Source: a virus
Virus record (IMG/VR): IMGVR_UViG_3300017763_000189
Span: 1 to 23,918 of that record
Strand: one strand, 5' to 3'
DNA length: 23,918 bases
The notes beneath the pieces are model-generated. The model was not told the DNA's origin. It saw nothing but the letters and a program-made list of their open reading frames with translations, and did no database searches. Numbering within the stretch: the stretch's first letter is position 1; each line of letters opens with the position of its first letter. Below, piece by piece: positions 7,601 to 15,107 of the stretch. The translations under genes and the position numbers were made by a program.

Positions 7601-8094
7601 TTGGATTGCTGTTTAACAGCATCAGAATTTAATTTCCAAAAATCTTTATATTCAATATAGTGGAACTCTTTATACTCTTTAGTGTGTTTTAAATTGTTCC
7701 ATTGTTTTGGATCCCAAAGAACAAATTCACCTTGTCTTGAAATCTTAACACACAACAACCACTTATCATGTTCTTCACATGACTCTTGTGATTGTGCAAT
7801 AAAACTATCTAATAGTTTTACTTCTTTTCCTAATGCAAGATTATGCCATTGTAGTTCGCCATAATTCTTTGCTTCAATAACCAACAAAGGAAATGAGTCA
7901 GGTGGAATAATATCTCCTTTAAAACCTCTTGTTTGATTTTCAGAAAGTTTTTCTGTTCGTACAATATTTTTTCCACCAACAAATGCACCACTATAAGGTA
8001 CCCTTGTAAATGACTCTTGATATAATTCAGAAAGGAAGTTTGCTACTTCTCTTTCATATGTCTTACCTTTGTTTTTTGATTTTGATCCGCTCAA
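7597..8094 (-). CDS. PD-(D/E)XK nuclease, Holliday-junction-resolvase-like, 165 aa
   Basis: The protein shows the order of acidic residues typical of Hjc-like/restriction-fold nucleases: E14 in the N-terminal helix (KGKTYEREVANFL), a basic FTRVPYSGA strand, D61 in GFKGDI, and E74-A-K76 in LVIEAKNY. A likely role is cutting branched DNA during recombination-dependent replication, alongside gp46/gp47, in place of T4 endonuclease VII, which is not seen here. The start is a TTG at 8094, two bases after the stop of the previous gene, with GAGGAG about ten bases upstream; no upstream ATG fits. Nuclease fold is fairly secure; the exact substrate is inferred. Confidence 0.72.
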   Translation of the reverse strand: MSGSKSKNKGKTYEREVANFLSELYQESFTRVPYSGAFVGGKNIVRTEKLSENQTRGFKGDIIPPDSFPLLVIEAKNYGELQWHNLALGKEVKLLDSFIAQSQESCEEHDKWLLCVKISRQGEFVLWDPKQWNNLKHTKEYKEFHYIEYKDFWKLNSDAVKQQSN

Positions 8095-8095
8095 T

Positions 8096-8239
8096 TTATT
8101 TGATCTCCTCTTGATTCAATTCTATTTTAGCATCTTTAGGATTTATTTTTTTCTTTGTTTTTATTTCACCTACTAAAAATTTAGTTAGTGCTTTTAAATC
8201 GTTTTCCATTTTTTCAACAAATGTTAATTCTTTACTCAT
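8096..8239 (-). CDS. Small protein, 47 aa, unknown
   Basis: The peptide is short, Lys/Glu-rich and helical (KMENDLKALTKFLVGEI), with no recognised family. The start at 8239 is chosen because AGAGGAAG lies six bases upstream; a longer frame from 8341 lacks such a site and overlaps the preceding gene throughout. It overlaps the end of the preceding gene by 8 bases and precedes the nuclease with one base between, so it is translationally coupled in a three-gene unit. Confidence 0.55.
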   Translation of the reverse strand: MSKELTFVEKMENDLKALTKFLVGEIKTKKKINPKDAKIELNQEEIK

Positions 8240-8534
8240 GGTTTTCTTCCTCTTCTTTTTTTCTAACATCAAGATTGCTTGGTTTATCAATTGGCATACC
8301 ACCTCTGTCAAACCATCTGCCATCTGCTGTTTCCCATACATGAGAAGTAAAGTTACCTTCTCCAGAAAATCTTTTTATTGTAATTCTACGTTTGTTTAAT
8401 GTTCCTTGATATATCGAGCCGTCTTTTTGTATGAGTCTTTGTGTGTTATCAGATCCATATATTCTATCAATGAATATAGGATCCCCATTTTCGTCTTCGC
8501 CTCTAATATTAGAAATTACTACATCTTTAGCCAT
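8232..8534 (-). CDS. Unknown protein, 100 aa, first gene of the nuclease unit
   Basis: A small, probably beta-rich protein (VVISNIRGEDENGDPIFIDR, later HVWETADGRWFDRGGMPID) with an acidic tail. No family is recognised. The ATG at 8534 has no ribosome-binding site; it lies only 9 bases past the -10 box TATAGT of an upstream sigma70-type promoter, so the transcript would be almost leaderless. A TTG at 8552 in the same frame would overlap the -10 box and is less likely. It is the first gene of a unit that ends in the nuclease gene. Confidence 0.6.
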   Translation of the reverse strand: MAKDVVISNIRGEDENGDPIFIDRIYGSDNTQRLIQKDGSIYQGTLNKRRITIKRFSGEGNFTSHVWETADGRWFDRGGMPIDKPSNLDVRKKEEEENHE

Positions 8535-8543
8535 AATAGTAAT

Positions 8544-8572
8544 ACTATACAACTATTTTATCAAATAGTCAA
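8544..8572 (-). promoter_or_regulatory. Sigma70-type promoter for the 100-aa gene / nuclease unit
   Basis: Minus strand: -35 TTGACT (8572-8567), 17-base spacer, -10 TATAGT (8549-8544). It is back to back with the plus-strand promoter at 8591-8620. Confidence 0.7.
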
Positions 8573-8590
8573 TATTTTTTAATTTTCCTC

Positions 8591-8620
8591 TTGACAAAAC
8601 ACCCAGTTTACCCGTATACT
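8591..8620 (+). promoter_or_regulatory. Sigma70-type promoter pointing into the gene-free region
   Basis: Plus strand: -35 TTGACA (8591-8596), 18-base spacer, -10 TATACT (8615-8620); a start near 8627 is expected. No plus-strand protein gene follows, which points to a non-coding RNA. Confidence 0.65.
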
Positions 8621-8626
8621 TTAACA

Positions 8627-8980
8627 ACAATAAGGCTAATAAAGGCTAACATCTACTAATATCAACACACATAGCAACCTTACTTGATAGAAATATCTCA
8701 GAAATGCGTCTTCATGATGGTGAATCTGATGTTGCGACTAAAGGCTAATATCTGCTAAATGATGAAGCTCTGTGAAAAAGATACAACTTCAGCTAAATGT
8801 GTAGTGCTAACTTACTTTATACATTTTAGTTCCGTTGGATGAGACGCAGTTGATGGGAGTAACGGCTAACCGCTTCCTTAGGACTGTAAAGTTAGAATGG
8901 CACGGCCTCGTATGATGTCAAAAATAACTCTTCCCGTAACAGGGTGAGTTATGACTGGTTCTGTATGATGACATACAATC
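8627..8980 (+). ncRNA. Candidate structured non-coding RNA
   Basis: The 515-base stretch 8535-9049 has no convincing protein gene on either strand, yet is rich in pairings. Visible ones: a GNRA hairpin GATA-GAAA-TATC (8686-8697); a long-range helix GCGTCT-t-CAT (8706-8715) with ATGAGACGC (8839-8847); an 11-bp stem AGCTAAATGTG (8791-8801) with 8820-8831, allowing one bulge and two wobbles; its loop CTAACTT (8807-8813) matching AAGTTAG (8889-8895), a pseudoknot; CCGTT (8832-8836) with AACGG (8861-8865); ATAACTC/GAGTTAT (8924-8952) with an inner CCC/GGG; and TGTATG/CATACA (8962-8977). A near-repeat AAAGGCTAAYATCTRCTAA occurs at 8641 and 8740. The 3' end is not defined. No known RNA class was recognised. 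Confidence 0.5.
8924..8952 (-). terminator. Hairpin, possible terminator of the leftward operon
   Basis: Read on the minus strand the 7-bp stem ATAACTC/GAGTTAT with an inner CCC/GGG is followed by TTTTG, so it could end transcripts from the radical SAM operon. The U-tract is short and partly in the stem; the hairpin may instead belong to the plus-strand RNA. Confidence 0.35.
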
Positions 8981-9049
8981 ATGTATCTAAATGAAATAAT
9001 ATCTAAATCAAAATGATTATCATCCTAACATAATCCTCTTAGAATGGTT

Positions 9050-10246
9050 TTAATTTTCCTTAGAGAGTTGAGCGTTAGGAGATTTTCTACATTGCGTTTT
9101 GCAAATATTTAAATTAAAAGTATTATCAGTTTTAAGTGTATTACCAATAGACACAAAAGTATTACTAATTAAAACATCGTACAATAAAAAATTTTTAGAT
9201 ATCCTAATATCTTTTTTTTCGTAATAACTCTCATTACTGTTTGCATTAAACAATTCTTCCCATTCTCTAAGATCAGTTAATGCACGATCTCCTCTAAGTT
9301 CAGGAGATTTATAATATTTCCATTTTGAATCCCATATTCTTTCATCATTTTGTGTATAGTAGTATTGATAATGTGCTGTCCAACAACAAGGCCAAACAGT
9401 CATATCACTAACAATTTGTACTTCTTTTTTATATTGCCAAACACACACGTCAGACTTAATATCTTTTTTATTGTTCAGTAAATCAACTACAGAAGTTGTA
9501 GTATACTGTGAATCTGGTATATCTTCTATAAACGTTCTAGTTGGATACTGATTTAATTTTTCTTTATACAACTTTGAATTAGATTTTTTACCTTTATATT
9601 TGGTAACCATCTCTTGCCCCCAAACACCATTATTAAGAACAAAATCAAAATTCCAATCTTCTGCTAACTGTTTGGCTTCTTGTACTTGATGTTTATTATG
9701 ATCAAACGTACACCATCTCCATATTTTACTAACATTGTATTGAGAAAGTACTTTAGCATTTTTAACTATATTTTTCCATATAACATTTCTTCTATATAAA
9801 TGATTAGTGTCTTCTAATCCGTCAACTGAAAAAACAATATAAACTTTTGAATTATTGTTTGACGCATATTCACAAATCTTTTTAAATTTGCGTACCCATG
9901 CTCCTCCGCCATTGGTATGTATTTCTACATTTATATTTGGCCTAGCTTTGAGTATTTCAATTATAATTTTATCAATATCTGGATGCATCATAGCATCACC
10001 TATTTCTCCATTAAACATAACAGTTTCTAACTTTTCTAATCGAGGATCAGCTATTGAATCAATAAAACTTTGTATTTCGTCATTTGTAGTATGTCGTTGA
10101 GTTTTAACAATAAACGGGTGTGTAAGCATTGTGTCATGGTCAGTCCTAGGACACCCTATACAATTAGCATTGCAAAGACTAGTTGGTTCCCATTGAACAA
10201 GTTTAAGTTCTGACGGATGTACATACATATATGTACTTATTTTCAA
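9050..10246 (-). CDS. Radical SAM protein with SPASM/twitch-like C-terminus, 398 aa
   Basis: The N-terminus has the 4Fe-4S signature C25-x3-C29-x2-C32 in SLCNANCIGCPR, followed by TIM-barrel features (MFNGEIGDAMMHPDI, VEIHTNGGGAW, YIVFSVDGLED). A Cys-rich C-terminal part (VCVWQYKKEVQ, then VWPCCWTAH) looks like a SPASM/twitch auxiliary-cluster domain. It should use S-adenosylmethionine to make a radical for an unknown modification. The apparent start is a TTG at 10246 just after the stop of the preceding gene with AGGAT close by; the ATG at residue 7 is an alternative but has no site. It is last in the gp55-gp47-gp46 operon, next to a putative glycosyltransferase. Substrate unknown. Confidence 0.8.
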   Translation of the reverse strand: MKISTYMYVHPSELKLVQWEPTSLCNANCIGCPRTDHDTMLTHPFIVKTQRHTTNDEIQSFIDSIADPRLEKLETVMFNGEIGDAMMHPDIDKIIIEILKARPNINVEIHTNGGGAWVRKFKKICEYASNNNSKVYIVFSVDGLEDTNHLYRRNVIWKNIVKNAKVLSQYNVSKIWRWCTFDHNKHQVQEAKQLAEDWNFDFVLNNGVWGQEMVTKYKGKKSNSKLYKEKLNQYPTRTFIEDIPDSQYTTTSVVDLLNNKKDIKSDVCVWQYKKEVQIVSDMTVWPCCWTAHYQYYYTQNDERIWDSKWKYYKSPELRGDRALTDLREWEELFNANSNESYYEKKDIRISKNFLLYDVLISNTFVSIGNTLKTDNTFNLNICKTQCRKSPNAQLSKEN

Positions 10247-11389
10247 TTATCCTAGTAGTTCTGTAAGTATTTTTACAGAATAATCATATCTTCGTTGTAA
10301 AGTAGTATAATTTTCTTTTGAAATTTTATAAGCATGAATCCAGTCAATAGTATTTGTGTGAATATATTCAACTGTATCAGCAACAAGATTTAAACGTTTT
10401 TCTGTGTCCATTTCATGATCATAGTCTTCGGGCCATAAATCTCTAAATGTATGATATCCAAAATTTTGTAATTGTTTTAAAAATCCAGGTGTACTAGCAA
10501 TAACAAAAGGATGTTTGTTTAGTATTGGTCGTGCTGTTTTTTCTGTTAACAAAAAAGCATTGTTTTCATAATGTGTTTCTGCAACTAAACTGTACTTTGT
10601 TTTTTCGTACAACGTATGATCAAAAGGATATCCTAAATAATGGTCTGAATCTTTTTCATACTTTATATTATCTGGACTATGTGGTATATTACTATAAAAA
10701 TACCCAAACGATTCTGTATCAATTAAATGCTGTACAAGAGGATATAATTCAGTACTAGTATGTGTAGTGTTTAAAGAATAAATTCCATTTTCTAAAACAC
10801 CACGTTGATATAAATTAATAGCTAAATTAATTCTATTTGCTTTGTGTATTTTTGCATTTAAAAATAAAAAATCTTTTTTAACAAAAGTTTTTAATTCATC
10901 ATATGATCTATTAGCAATATCTAAACCTTCTTGATACATACGCCATACTGCATCAGTTTCAAAATGCGGATATGCTATTATTTTTATATTATGTCTAAAT
11001 GTATTTTTTTTAAAACAGGCCTGTGTGTACTCTTGTAAAAAATCTTGTTCTGTTTGACAACCAACAACATACATGATTTGCTCTGCATTACAAACTTTAC
11101 TTTGTACTAACCAATCTATAAACACCGCATGACTTTGAAGTATTTCACTTTCAAAATTTAAACGTTCTCTAATATGACTTATTAAAACTTTTCTTTTTGG
11201 ATTTTTTAATTTAGATAAATTTACAAATTTAAAACTATCGTGTTGATGATACGGTTTATTATGATATGCATTAAATTCTAATATATCAAAATTATCATGC
11301 CCATTGATATAATTTACATGAGCGGCATATCTTCCAGGACTTTCAAACTTGTATGCTAGATCGTTAGGTGCTAACTGTATCGTGCTCAT
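10247..11389 (-). CDS. Putative glycosyltransferase-like protein, 380 aa
   Basis: No confident family, but two stretches look like GT-B/exostosin-like or GT10-like enzymes common in marine phages: KKDFLFLNAKIHKANRINLA near residue 168 and FLLTEKTARPILNKHPFVIA near residue 280, the latter resembling the nucleotide-sugar-binding T-E-K...P-I...P-F-V pattern. The ATG has AAGGAA eight bases upstream and overlaps the end of gp46 by 26 bases; its stop is immediately followed by the radical SAM start, so the two accessory genes form a cassette attached to the recombination operon. It may modify surface sugars or phage DNA or protein. The function is tentative. Confidence 0.5.
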   Translation of the reverse strand: MSTIQLAPNDLAYKFESPGRYAAHVNYINGHDNFDILEFNAYHNKPYHQHDSFKFVNLSKLKNPKRKVLISHIRERLNFESEILQSHAVFIDWLVQSKVCNAEQIMYVVGCQTEQDFLQEYTQACFKKNTFRHNIKIIAYPHFETDAVWRMYQEGLDIANRSYDELKTFVKKDFLFLNAKIHKANRINLAINLYQRGVLENGIYSLNTTHTSTELYPLVQHLIDTESFGYFYSNIPHSPDNIKYEKDSDHYLGYPFDHTLYEKTKYSLVAETHYENNAFLLTEKTARPILNKHPFVIASTPGFLKQLQNFGYHTFRDLWPEDYDHEMDTEKRLNLVADTVEYIHTNTIDWIHAYKISKENYTTLQRRYDYSVKILTELLG

Positions 11390-13196
11390 TTGCTTTTTCC
11401 TTAAATAAATCAGGATGTGATTTATGACTTACAGTTTCGATATCTGTAGCAAATGAAGTAAATCCATTTTCTTTAACAACATTTAATACATTTGAGCATC
11501 TAGAAGTTAGTTCATCTCTGTGTGAAATTAAGAAAACGTTTTTACTACGTTCTCTGGACATTTTTTTAAGTACTGACATTGCTGATTCTACACCCATAGT
11601 ATCCATGCCAGAGTCTACAAGTTCATCAATAAACAATAAGTTTACAGTTGTATTCATCGATTCATATACATCTCTGAATGCCCAACTTAAACCAAGTATA
11701 AGTCTGTTACGTTCACCTCTAGATAAATTATCAAAGTCTAATTCTCTTCCTAATTCAGTAATCTCTACACTTAGATCTGATTTAAATACAACTTCATGTG
11801 GTAGCCCAATTTTATCTAAGTAATAATTTAATCTTGAATTTAAATATAATAAGTTCTGATCAATAATCTTTTTACGTATAAATGAATCTTTTGAAGTTAA
11901 CAATTTGTATAAAAAGTCTTGATGATCTTTTAATTTTTGTAGTGCATTGATTTGTGTGTAATCTACTTCTTCAATATTTTTAGTTTTTAAAGTTTCTATT
12001 TGCTCAGTGTGAGGATTTTCTTTTTGTTGTTCAGTTTCTAATTGAGTTTTTAGTTCTGCTAGATTTTGTCTATGTTGGTATGCTTCATCGGCCGAACCAT
12101 ATGCAGTTATTGGTTGTTCACCAATATCACCTTGTTCAACAATTTGTGCTGTAATTGACTCAATTGTAGATTGTATTTGTGATTGTTCATCAATTTTAGC
12201 TGTATGTTGTGCTTTAATGTCGTCAACGATGTGCGTATGCTTGTCTGTGTGCAGTTCTTGTTCACACATAGGGCATTGCTTACCCTCAAGTGTGCTTAAC
12301 TGTGCGTTTAAAGACTCTATTAATGTTTGTACAGAGCTTAAATTACTTTTATTAAAGTTTAAATTTTGTTCATATGACTTAACTTTTTGTGATTGTTCCT
12401 GCCATTGTGTAAGTAATTTATGTTGACTAATTTCGTTATCAATATCTATTTTTTCTAATTCAGCAATACCTAATGTTAGTTCTCTAATATCTTTTTTGTG
12501 TTTTTCTTCCCATGATAAACTTTTAATATGAAACTTTCTAATAGTATCTTCTATTTTTTCGTTTGAAACTTTTATTTGTTCCAATCTTGCTTGTTCTGAT
12601 TTCATGTCATCATTAACTTCACGTATTCGTTCTTTTAATGTTTCTGCTTTTTCACTTAATCTTAATATGCCTAATAGCTCTTCAATAATTGCACGTTGAT
12701 CATTAGACTTCATTGCTAAAAATGGTTCTGTGTAAGTGTTGAGAGCAACAATATGTTTAAACATGGTGTGGCTCATGTCAAATACTCTCAACACTTCATC
12801 TTGTGTAAGTCTATTTTCTCCCTGTGCTTCATCAGTGCCTTGTTCATTAACAATAGCATCATCTACAATGAATTGGAACTTGTTAGGCTTACGTCCTCGC
12901 TCTAATCTATACTTGTGACCATCTTTTTCAAAATCAACAGTAACAATCATGTTTTTATTATTAGTTTTATTAACAAGATTGTCTTTACGGATATTTGTTA
13001 AAGCCTGTCCATATATAGCATAGCTTAAAGCATTTATAAGTGTGGTTTTTCCAGTTCCATTTCTAGAACCTTCACCGCCTAAATCTAAATTATTACCAAG
13101 AACTAATGTTAATCCATCATGCGAAAAATTAACTGCCTGGGTAGTGTTTCCTACACTCATAAAATTTTTAATAGTTATATTTTGTATCTTAATCAT
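11364..13196 (-). CDS. gp46: Recombination endonuclease subunit gp46 (Rad50/SbcC-like), 610 aa
   Basis: This is the ATPase partner of gp47 in resection of DNA ends for recombination-dependent replication and host DNA breakdown. Visible motifs: Walker A GSRNGTGKTT near residues 43-52, a long coiled coil split by a zinc hook C308-P-M-C311, the ABC signature LSRGERNRL near 490, Walker B LLFIDE near 520 and a D-loop with SGMD. Length is near T4 gp46 (560). The start overlaps the gp47 stop as ATGA, indicating translational coupling. Identification is secure. Confidence 0.96.
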   Translation of the reverse strand: MIKIQNITIKNFMSVGNTTQAVNFSHDGLTLVLGNNLDLGGEGSRNGTGKTTLINALSYAIYGQALTNIRKDNLVNKTNNKNMIVTVDFEKDGHKYRLERGRKPNKFQFIVDDAIVNEQGTDEAQGENRLTQDEVLRVFDMSHTMFKHIVALNTYTEPFLAMKSNDQRAIIEELLGILRLSEKAETLKERIREVNDDMKSEQARLEQIKVSNEKIEDTIRKFHIKSLSWEEKHKKDIRELTLGIAELEKIDIDNEISQHKLLTQWQEQSQKVKSYEQNLNFNKSNLSSVQTLIESLNAQLSTLEGKQCPMCEQELHTDKHTHIVDDIKAQHTAKIDEQSQIQSTIESITAQIVEQGDIGEQPITAYGSADEAYQHRQNLAELKTQLETEQQKENPHTEQIETLKTKNIEEVDYTQINALQKLKDHQDFLYKLLTSKDSFIRKKIIDQNLLYLNSRLNYYLDKIGLPHEVVFKSDLSVEITELGRELDFDNLSRGERNRLILGLSWAFRDVYESMNTTVNLLFIDELVDSGMDTMGVESAMSVLKKMSRERSKNVFLISHRDELTSRCSNVLNVVKENGFTSFATDIETVSHKSHPDLFKEKANEHDTVST

Positions 13197-14206
13197 AGGT
13201 TATGATATATTTCTATTAATACGTTATTTTCAAATGTGTCTGATTCTATTTTTGATAACTGGTTAGTTACAATTTGGTCAACTGATTCAAAATGTATTTC
13301 ACCTTCTACTTCTTGTGCGTGTTCTTCTTTTTTCTGTGGTATTAAAGATAAATCTCTAATATCATAATTTTGTGCAAAGTTTTCTTTAATAAAGTTTGCT
13401 TCTTCGTATGAAATATCTAAATCTACTTTTACTCTAATATATGAATTTGGTTCTAATACTGTTTCAGGATCTTCTAATAGTTTACTTAAATTAATTGATC
13501 TATATCTTGGAGCATTTGGCCATATTCTATATTCTGGTTCTTGGTCCCAATCAAGAAACATTGCACCTCTATCATCATCCCATACATCTGCAAAGTTATG
13601 TGGAAAAGGATTACCAATATAAGATATGTTTCCACTATGTTGTCTTTTATGAAAATGTCCAGTAAAAACGTGTCCAACATTTTTAAAATGATCACGTCTA
13701 ATAGTTCCAATATCTGGCATTTCTACCATAGCATTCATTTTAAAATGCGGCAGTTCAAAGTGCCCAAACATATATTTGCATTTAATTTTTTTAATTCTTT
13801 TCCACTCGTCGCCAACTAACCATGGAATAATAGCAACTTCATCTTTTATAATCCAATCATCAACAACTTCAACATTTTCAAGTTCATTGGCAAATACTAC
13901 TGAAGATATTTCACGTTTATCTCTATAAAATAAATCATGATTACCAACAATGAAATAAACTTTTTCAAATGCTTCGTTTAGTTTTTTTAAATTTGATATA
14001 GAGTAATTTAGTGTTGAAATATTAATTGCAGATCGTTGATGATGCCAATCACCTAAAAATATACAAGTTTCACAACCACGTTCTTTTGCTTGTTCGATAA
14101 ACCACGTAACAAAATTTTCACAATCAATATTGTGTTGACGTGCATTGTTTTTCATGCCAAAGTGTATGTCTGTAAAACACGCGGCTTTTTTAAAAAGTTG
14201 GGTCAT
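13193..14206 (-). CDS. gp47: Recombination endonuclease subunit gp47 (Mre11/SbcD-like), 337 aa
   Basis: A metallophosphoesterase nuclease that works with gp46. Metal-binding motifs are in order: D13-x-H15 (FTDIHFGM), G52-D53 (FLGDWHHQ), G88-N89-H90-D91 (VGNHDLF), and GHFELPH and GHFHKRQ later, all as in Mre11 proteins. Length matches T4 gp47 (339). It overlaps both gp55 upstream and gp46 downstream by ATGA, so three proteins are probably made in fixed proportion from one message. Confidence 0.96.
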   Translation of the reverse strand: MTQLFKKAACFTDIHFGMKNNARQHNIDCENFVTWFIEQAKERGCETCIFLGDWHHQRSAINISTLNYSISNLKKLNEAFEKVYFIVGNHDLFYRDKREISSVVFANELENVEVVDDWIIKDEVAIIPWLVGDEWKRIKKIKCKYMFGHFELPHFKMNAMVEMPDIGTIRRDHFKNVGHVFTGHFHKRQHSGNISYIGNPFPHNFADVWDDDRGAMFLDWDQEPEYRIWPNAPRYRSINLSKLLEDPETVLEPNSYIRVKVDLDISYEEANFIKENFAQNYDIRDLSLIPQKKEEHAQEVEGEIHFESVDQIVTNQLSKIESDTFENNVLIEIYHNL

Positions 14207-15003
14207 TTTTTAGTTGGTTCTTTTTGCTTTTCTTGATCTTGCATTTGTCTTGTTAACGATGGCATTACTCCAGCTTCTTGTAACAAGTCATCTCTTAAAT
14301 TTTGATTTTTCTTTTCCATATTTAAAACTCTAGTAAATGAGTTTGTAATAGTTGCCGTATAATACGCAAATGGATTTTGCGATTTTGATTCATCAAATTG
14401 TAGTCCAATTTGTGATAATTGTAATAATGCTTGTCCTTGCATTTCATCATTATATGTGTAACCACGCCAGTTAGCTCTTGTACCATATCTATGGCATAGT
14501 TTAATAAACATATTAGCTAACTTTGGTGTAATTTTACCATTATCTAAACTAAACTGATTATGCGATGCGTAATGACTTTTTCCTACTTCAAATGGATCAC
14601 CATTTTTATTTAATTTATAATGTTTGAATGGTGGAAAATTTAATTTAACTTTTGTATCTGCTACTGTTTTTGGATTCAATTTTCTACCAGGCTCGTCTGG
14701 AATATGATCATATGTCATAACTCTAAAAACAAGATCAGTTATAGGTATGGTTTTATGATCAACTCTATATTCATCATATTGTGATCTCTTTAATCCTAAT
14801 TCGTCTACTTTAATTTGTAGTAAACGATCTGTATGATTTTTCCTTGCTTGTGAAATTGTAAGTCTGTTTATCTTCGAAACTGTTGGCAATATTATATCAT
14901 ATTGATGATATTCTGGTTTCGTGTAGAAACAATGAGAGGTCTTACTCTTATGAATTTCGGCCAACATATCTTTATTGTTTAGGTAATTAACTCTTTTAGC
15001 CAC
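14203..15003 (-). CDS. gp55: Late-transcription sigma factor gp55 with long N-terminal region, 266 aa
   Basis: The C-terminal half (about residues 160-255) matches T4 gp55: TPKLANMFIKLCHRYGTRAN, GYTYNDEMQGQALLQL, QNPFAYYTATITNSFTRVL, then EKKNQNLRDDLLQE. gp55 replaces the host sigma and directs polymerase to NATAAATA late promoters, several of which are found in this window. T4 gp55 is 185 residues; here about 145 residues precede the sigma part (including DIILPTVSKINRLTISQARK) and are not recognised. The start is a GTG at 15003 with AAAGGAT eight bases upstream. A sigma70-type promoter lies just before it, so gp55 is expressed before late genes. Confidence 0.87.
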   Translation of the reverse strand: MAKRVNYLNNKDMLAEIHKSKTSHCFYTKPEYHQYDIILPTVSKINRLTISQARKNHTDRLLQIKVDELGLKRSQYDEYRVDHKTIPITDLVFRVMTYDHIPDEPGRKLNPKTVADTKVKLNFPPFKHYKLNKNGDPFEVGKSHYASHNQFSLDNGKITPKLANMFIKLCHRYGTRANWRGYTYNDEMQGQALLQLSQIGLQFDESKSQNPFAYYTATITNSFTRVLNMEKKNQNLRDDLLQEAGVMPSLTRQMQDQEKQKEPTKK

Positions 15004-15027
15004 ACATTATCCTTTAGTTTGTATTAT

Positions 15028-15056
15028 ATAATACGATATTTGTGTGGAAAAGTCAA
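15028..15056 (-). promoter_or_regulatory. Sigma70-type promoter for the gp55-gp47-gp46 operon
   Basis: Minus strand: -35 TTGACT (15056-15051), 17-base spacer, -10 TATTAT (15033-15028); start near 15021, then AAAGGAT and the gp55 GTG. Confidence 0.7.
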
Positions 15057-15068
15057 GCAATTAAATCA

Positions 15069-15090
15069 TTAAGTGTATACTTAATTTTTT
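15069..15090 (+). promoter_or_regulatory. Inverted repeat followed by six Ts, before the baseplate operon
   Basis: TTAAGT and ACTTAA (15069-15084) separated by GTAT, then T6. It lies between the gp55 promoter and the late promoter of the baseplate operon. It could be a protein-binding site or a weak AT-only terminator shielding the operon from early read-through. Function is inferred. Confidence 0.35.
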
Positions 15091-15091
15091 C

Positions 15092-15099
15092 AATAAATA
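15092..15099 (+). promoter_or_regulatory. Late promoter (AATAAATA) for the baseplate operon
   Basis: The octamer ends only 8 bases before the ATG at 15108. With T4-type spacing the message would start about 3 bases before the ATG, nearly leaderless; no ribosome-binding site is visible. Confidence 0.65.
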
Positions 15100-15107
15100 A
15101 TACTATA

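Noticed and set aside
8701-8760. tmRNA-like short tag frame (ATG at 8704, 14 codons)
   Set aside because: No tRNA-like ends, no ALAA-type tag, no ribosome-binding site; treated as part of the candidate RNA.
8631-8880. CRISPR-like array from GGCTAA repeats
   Set aside because: Only two long copies with unequal spacing and differences; no regular spacers or cas genes.
15042-15107. 22-codon N-terminal extension of the tail-tube cap protein
   Set aside because: It overlaps the opposing gp55 promoter and lies upstream of the late promoter; no ribosome-binding site.
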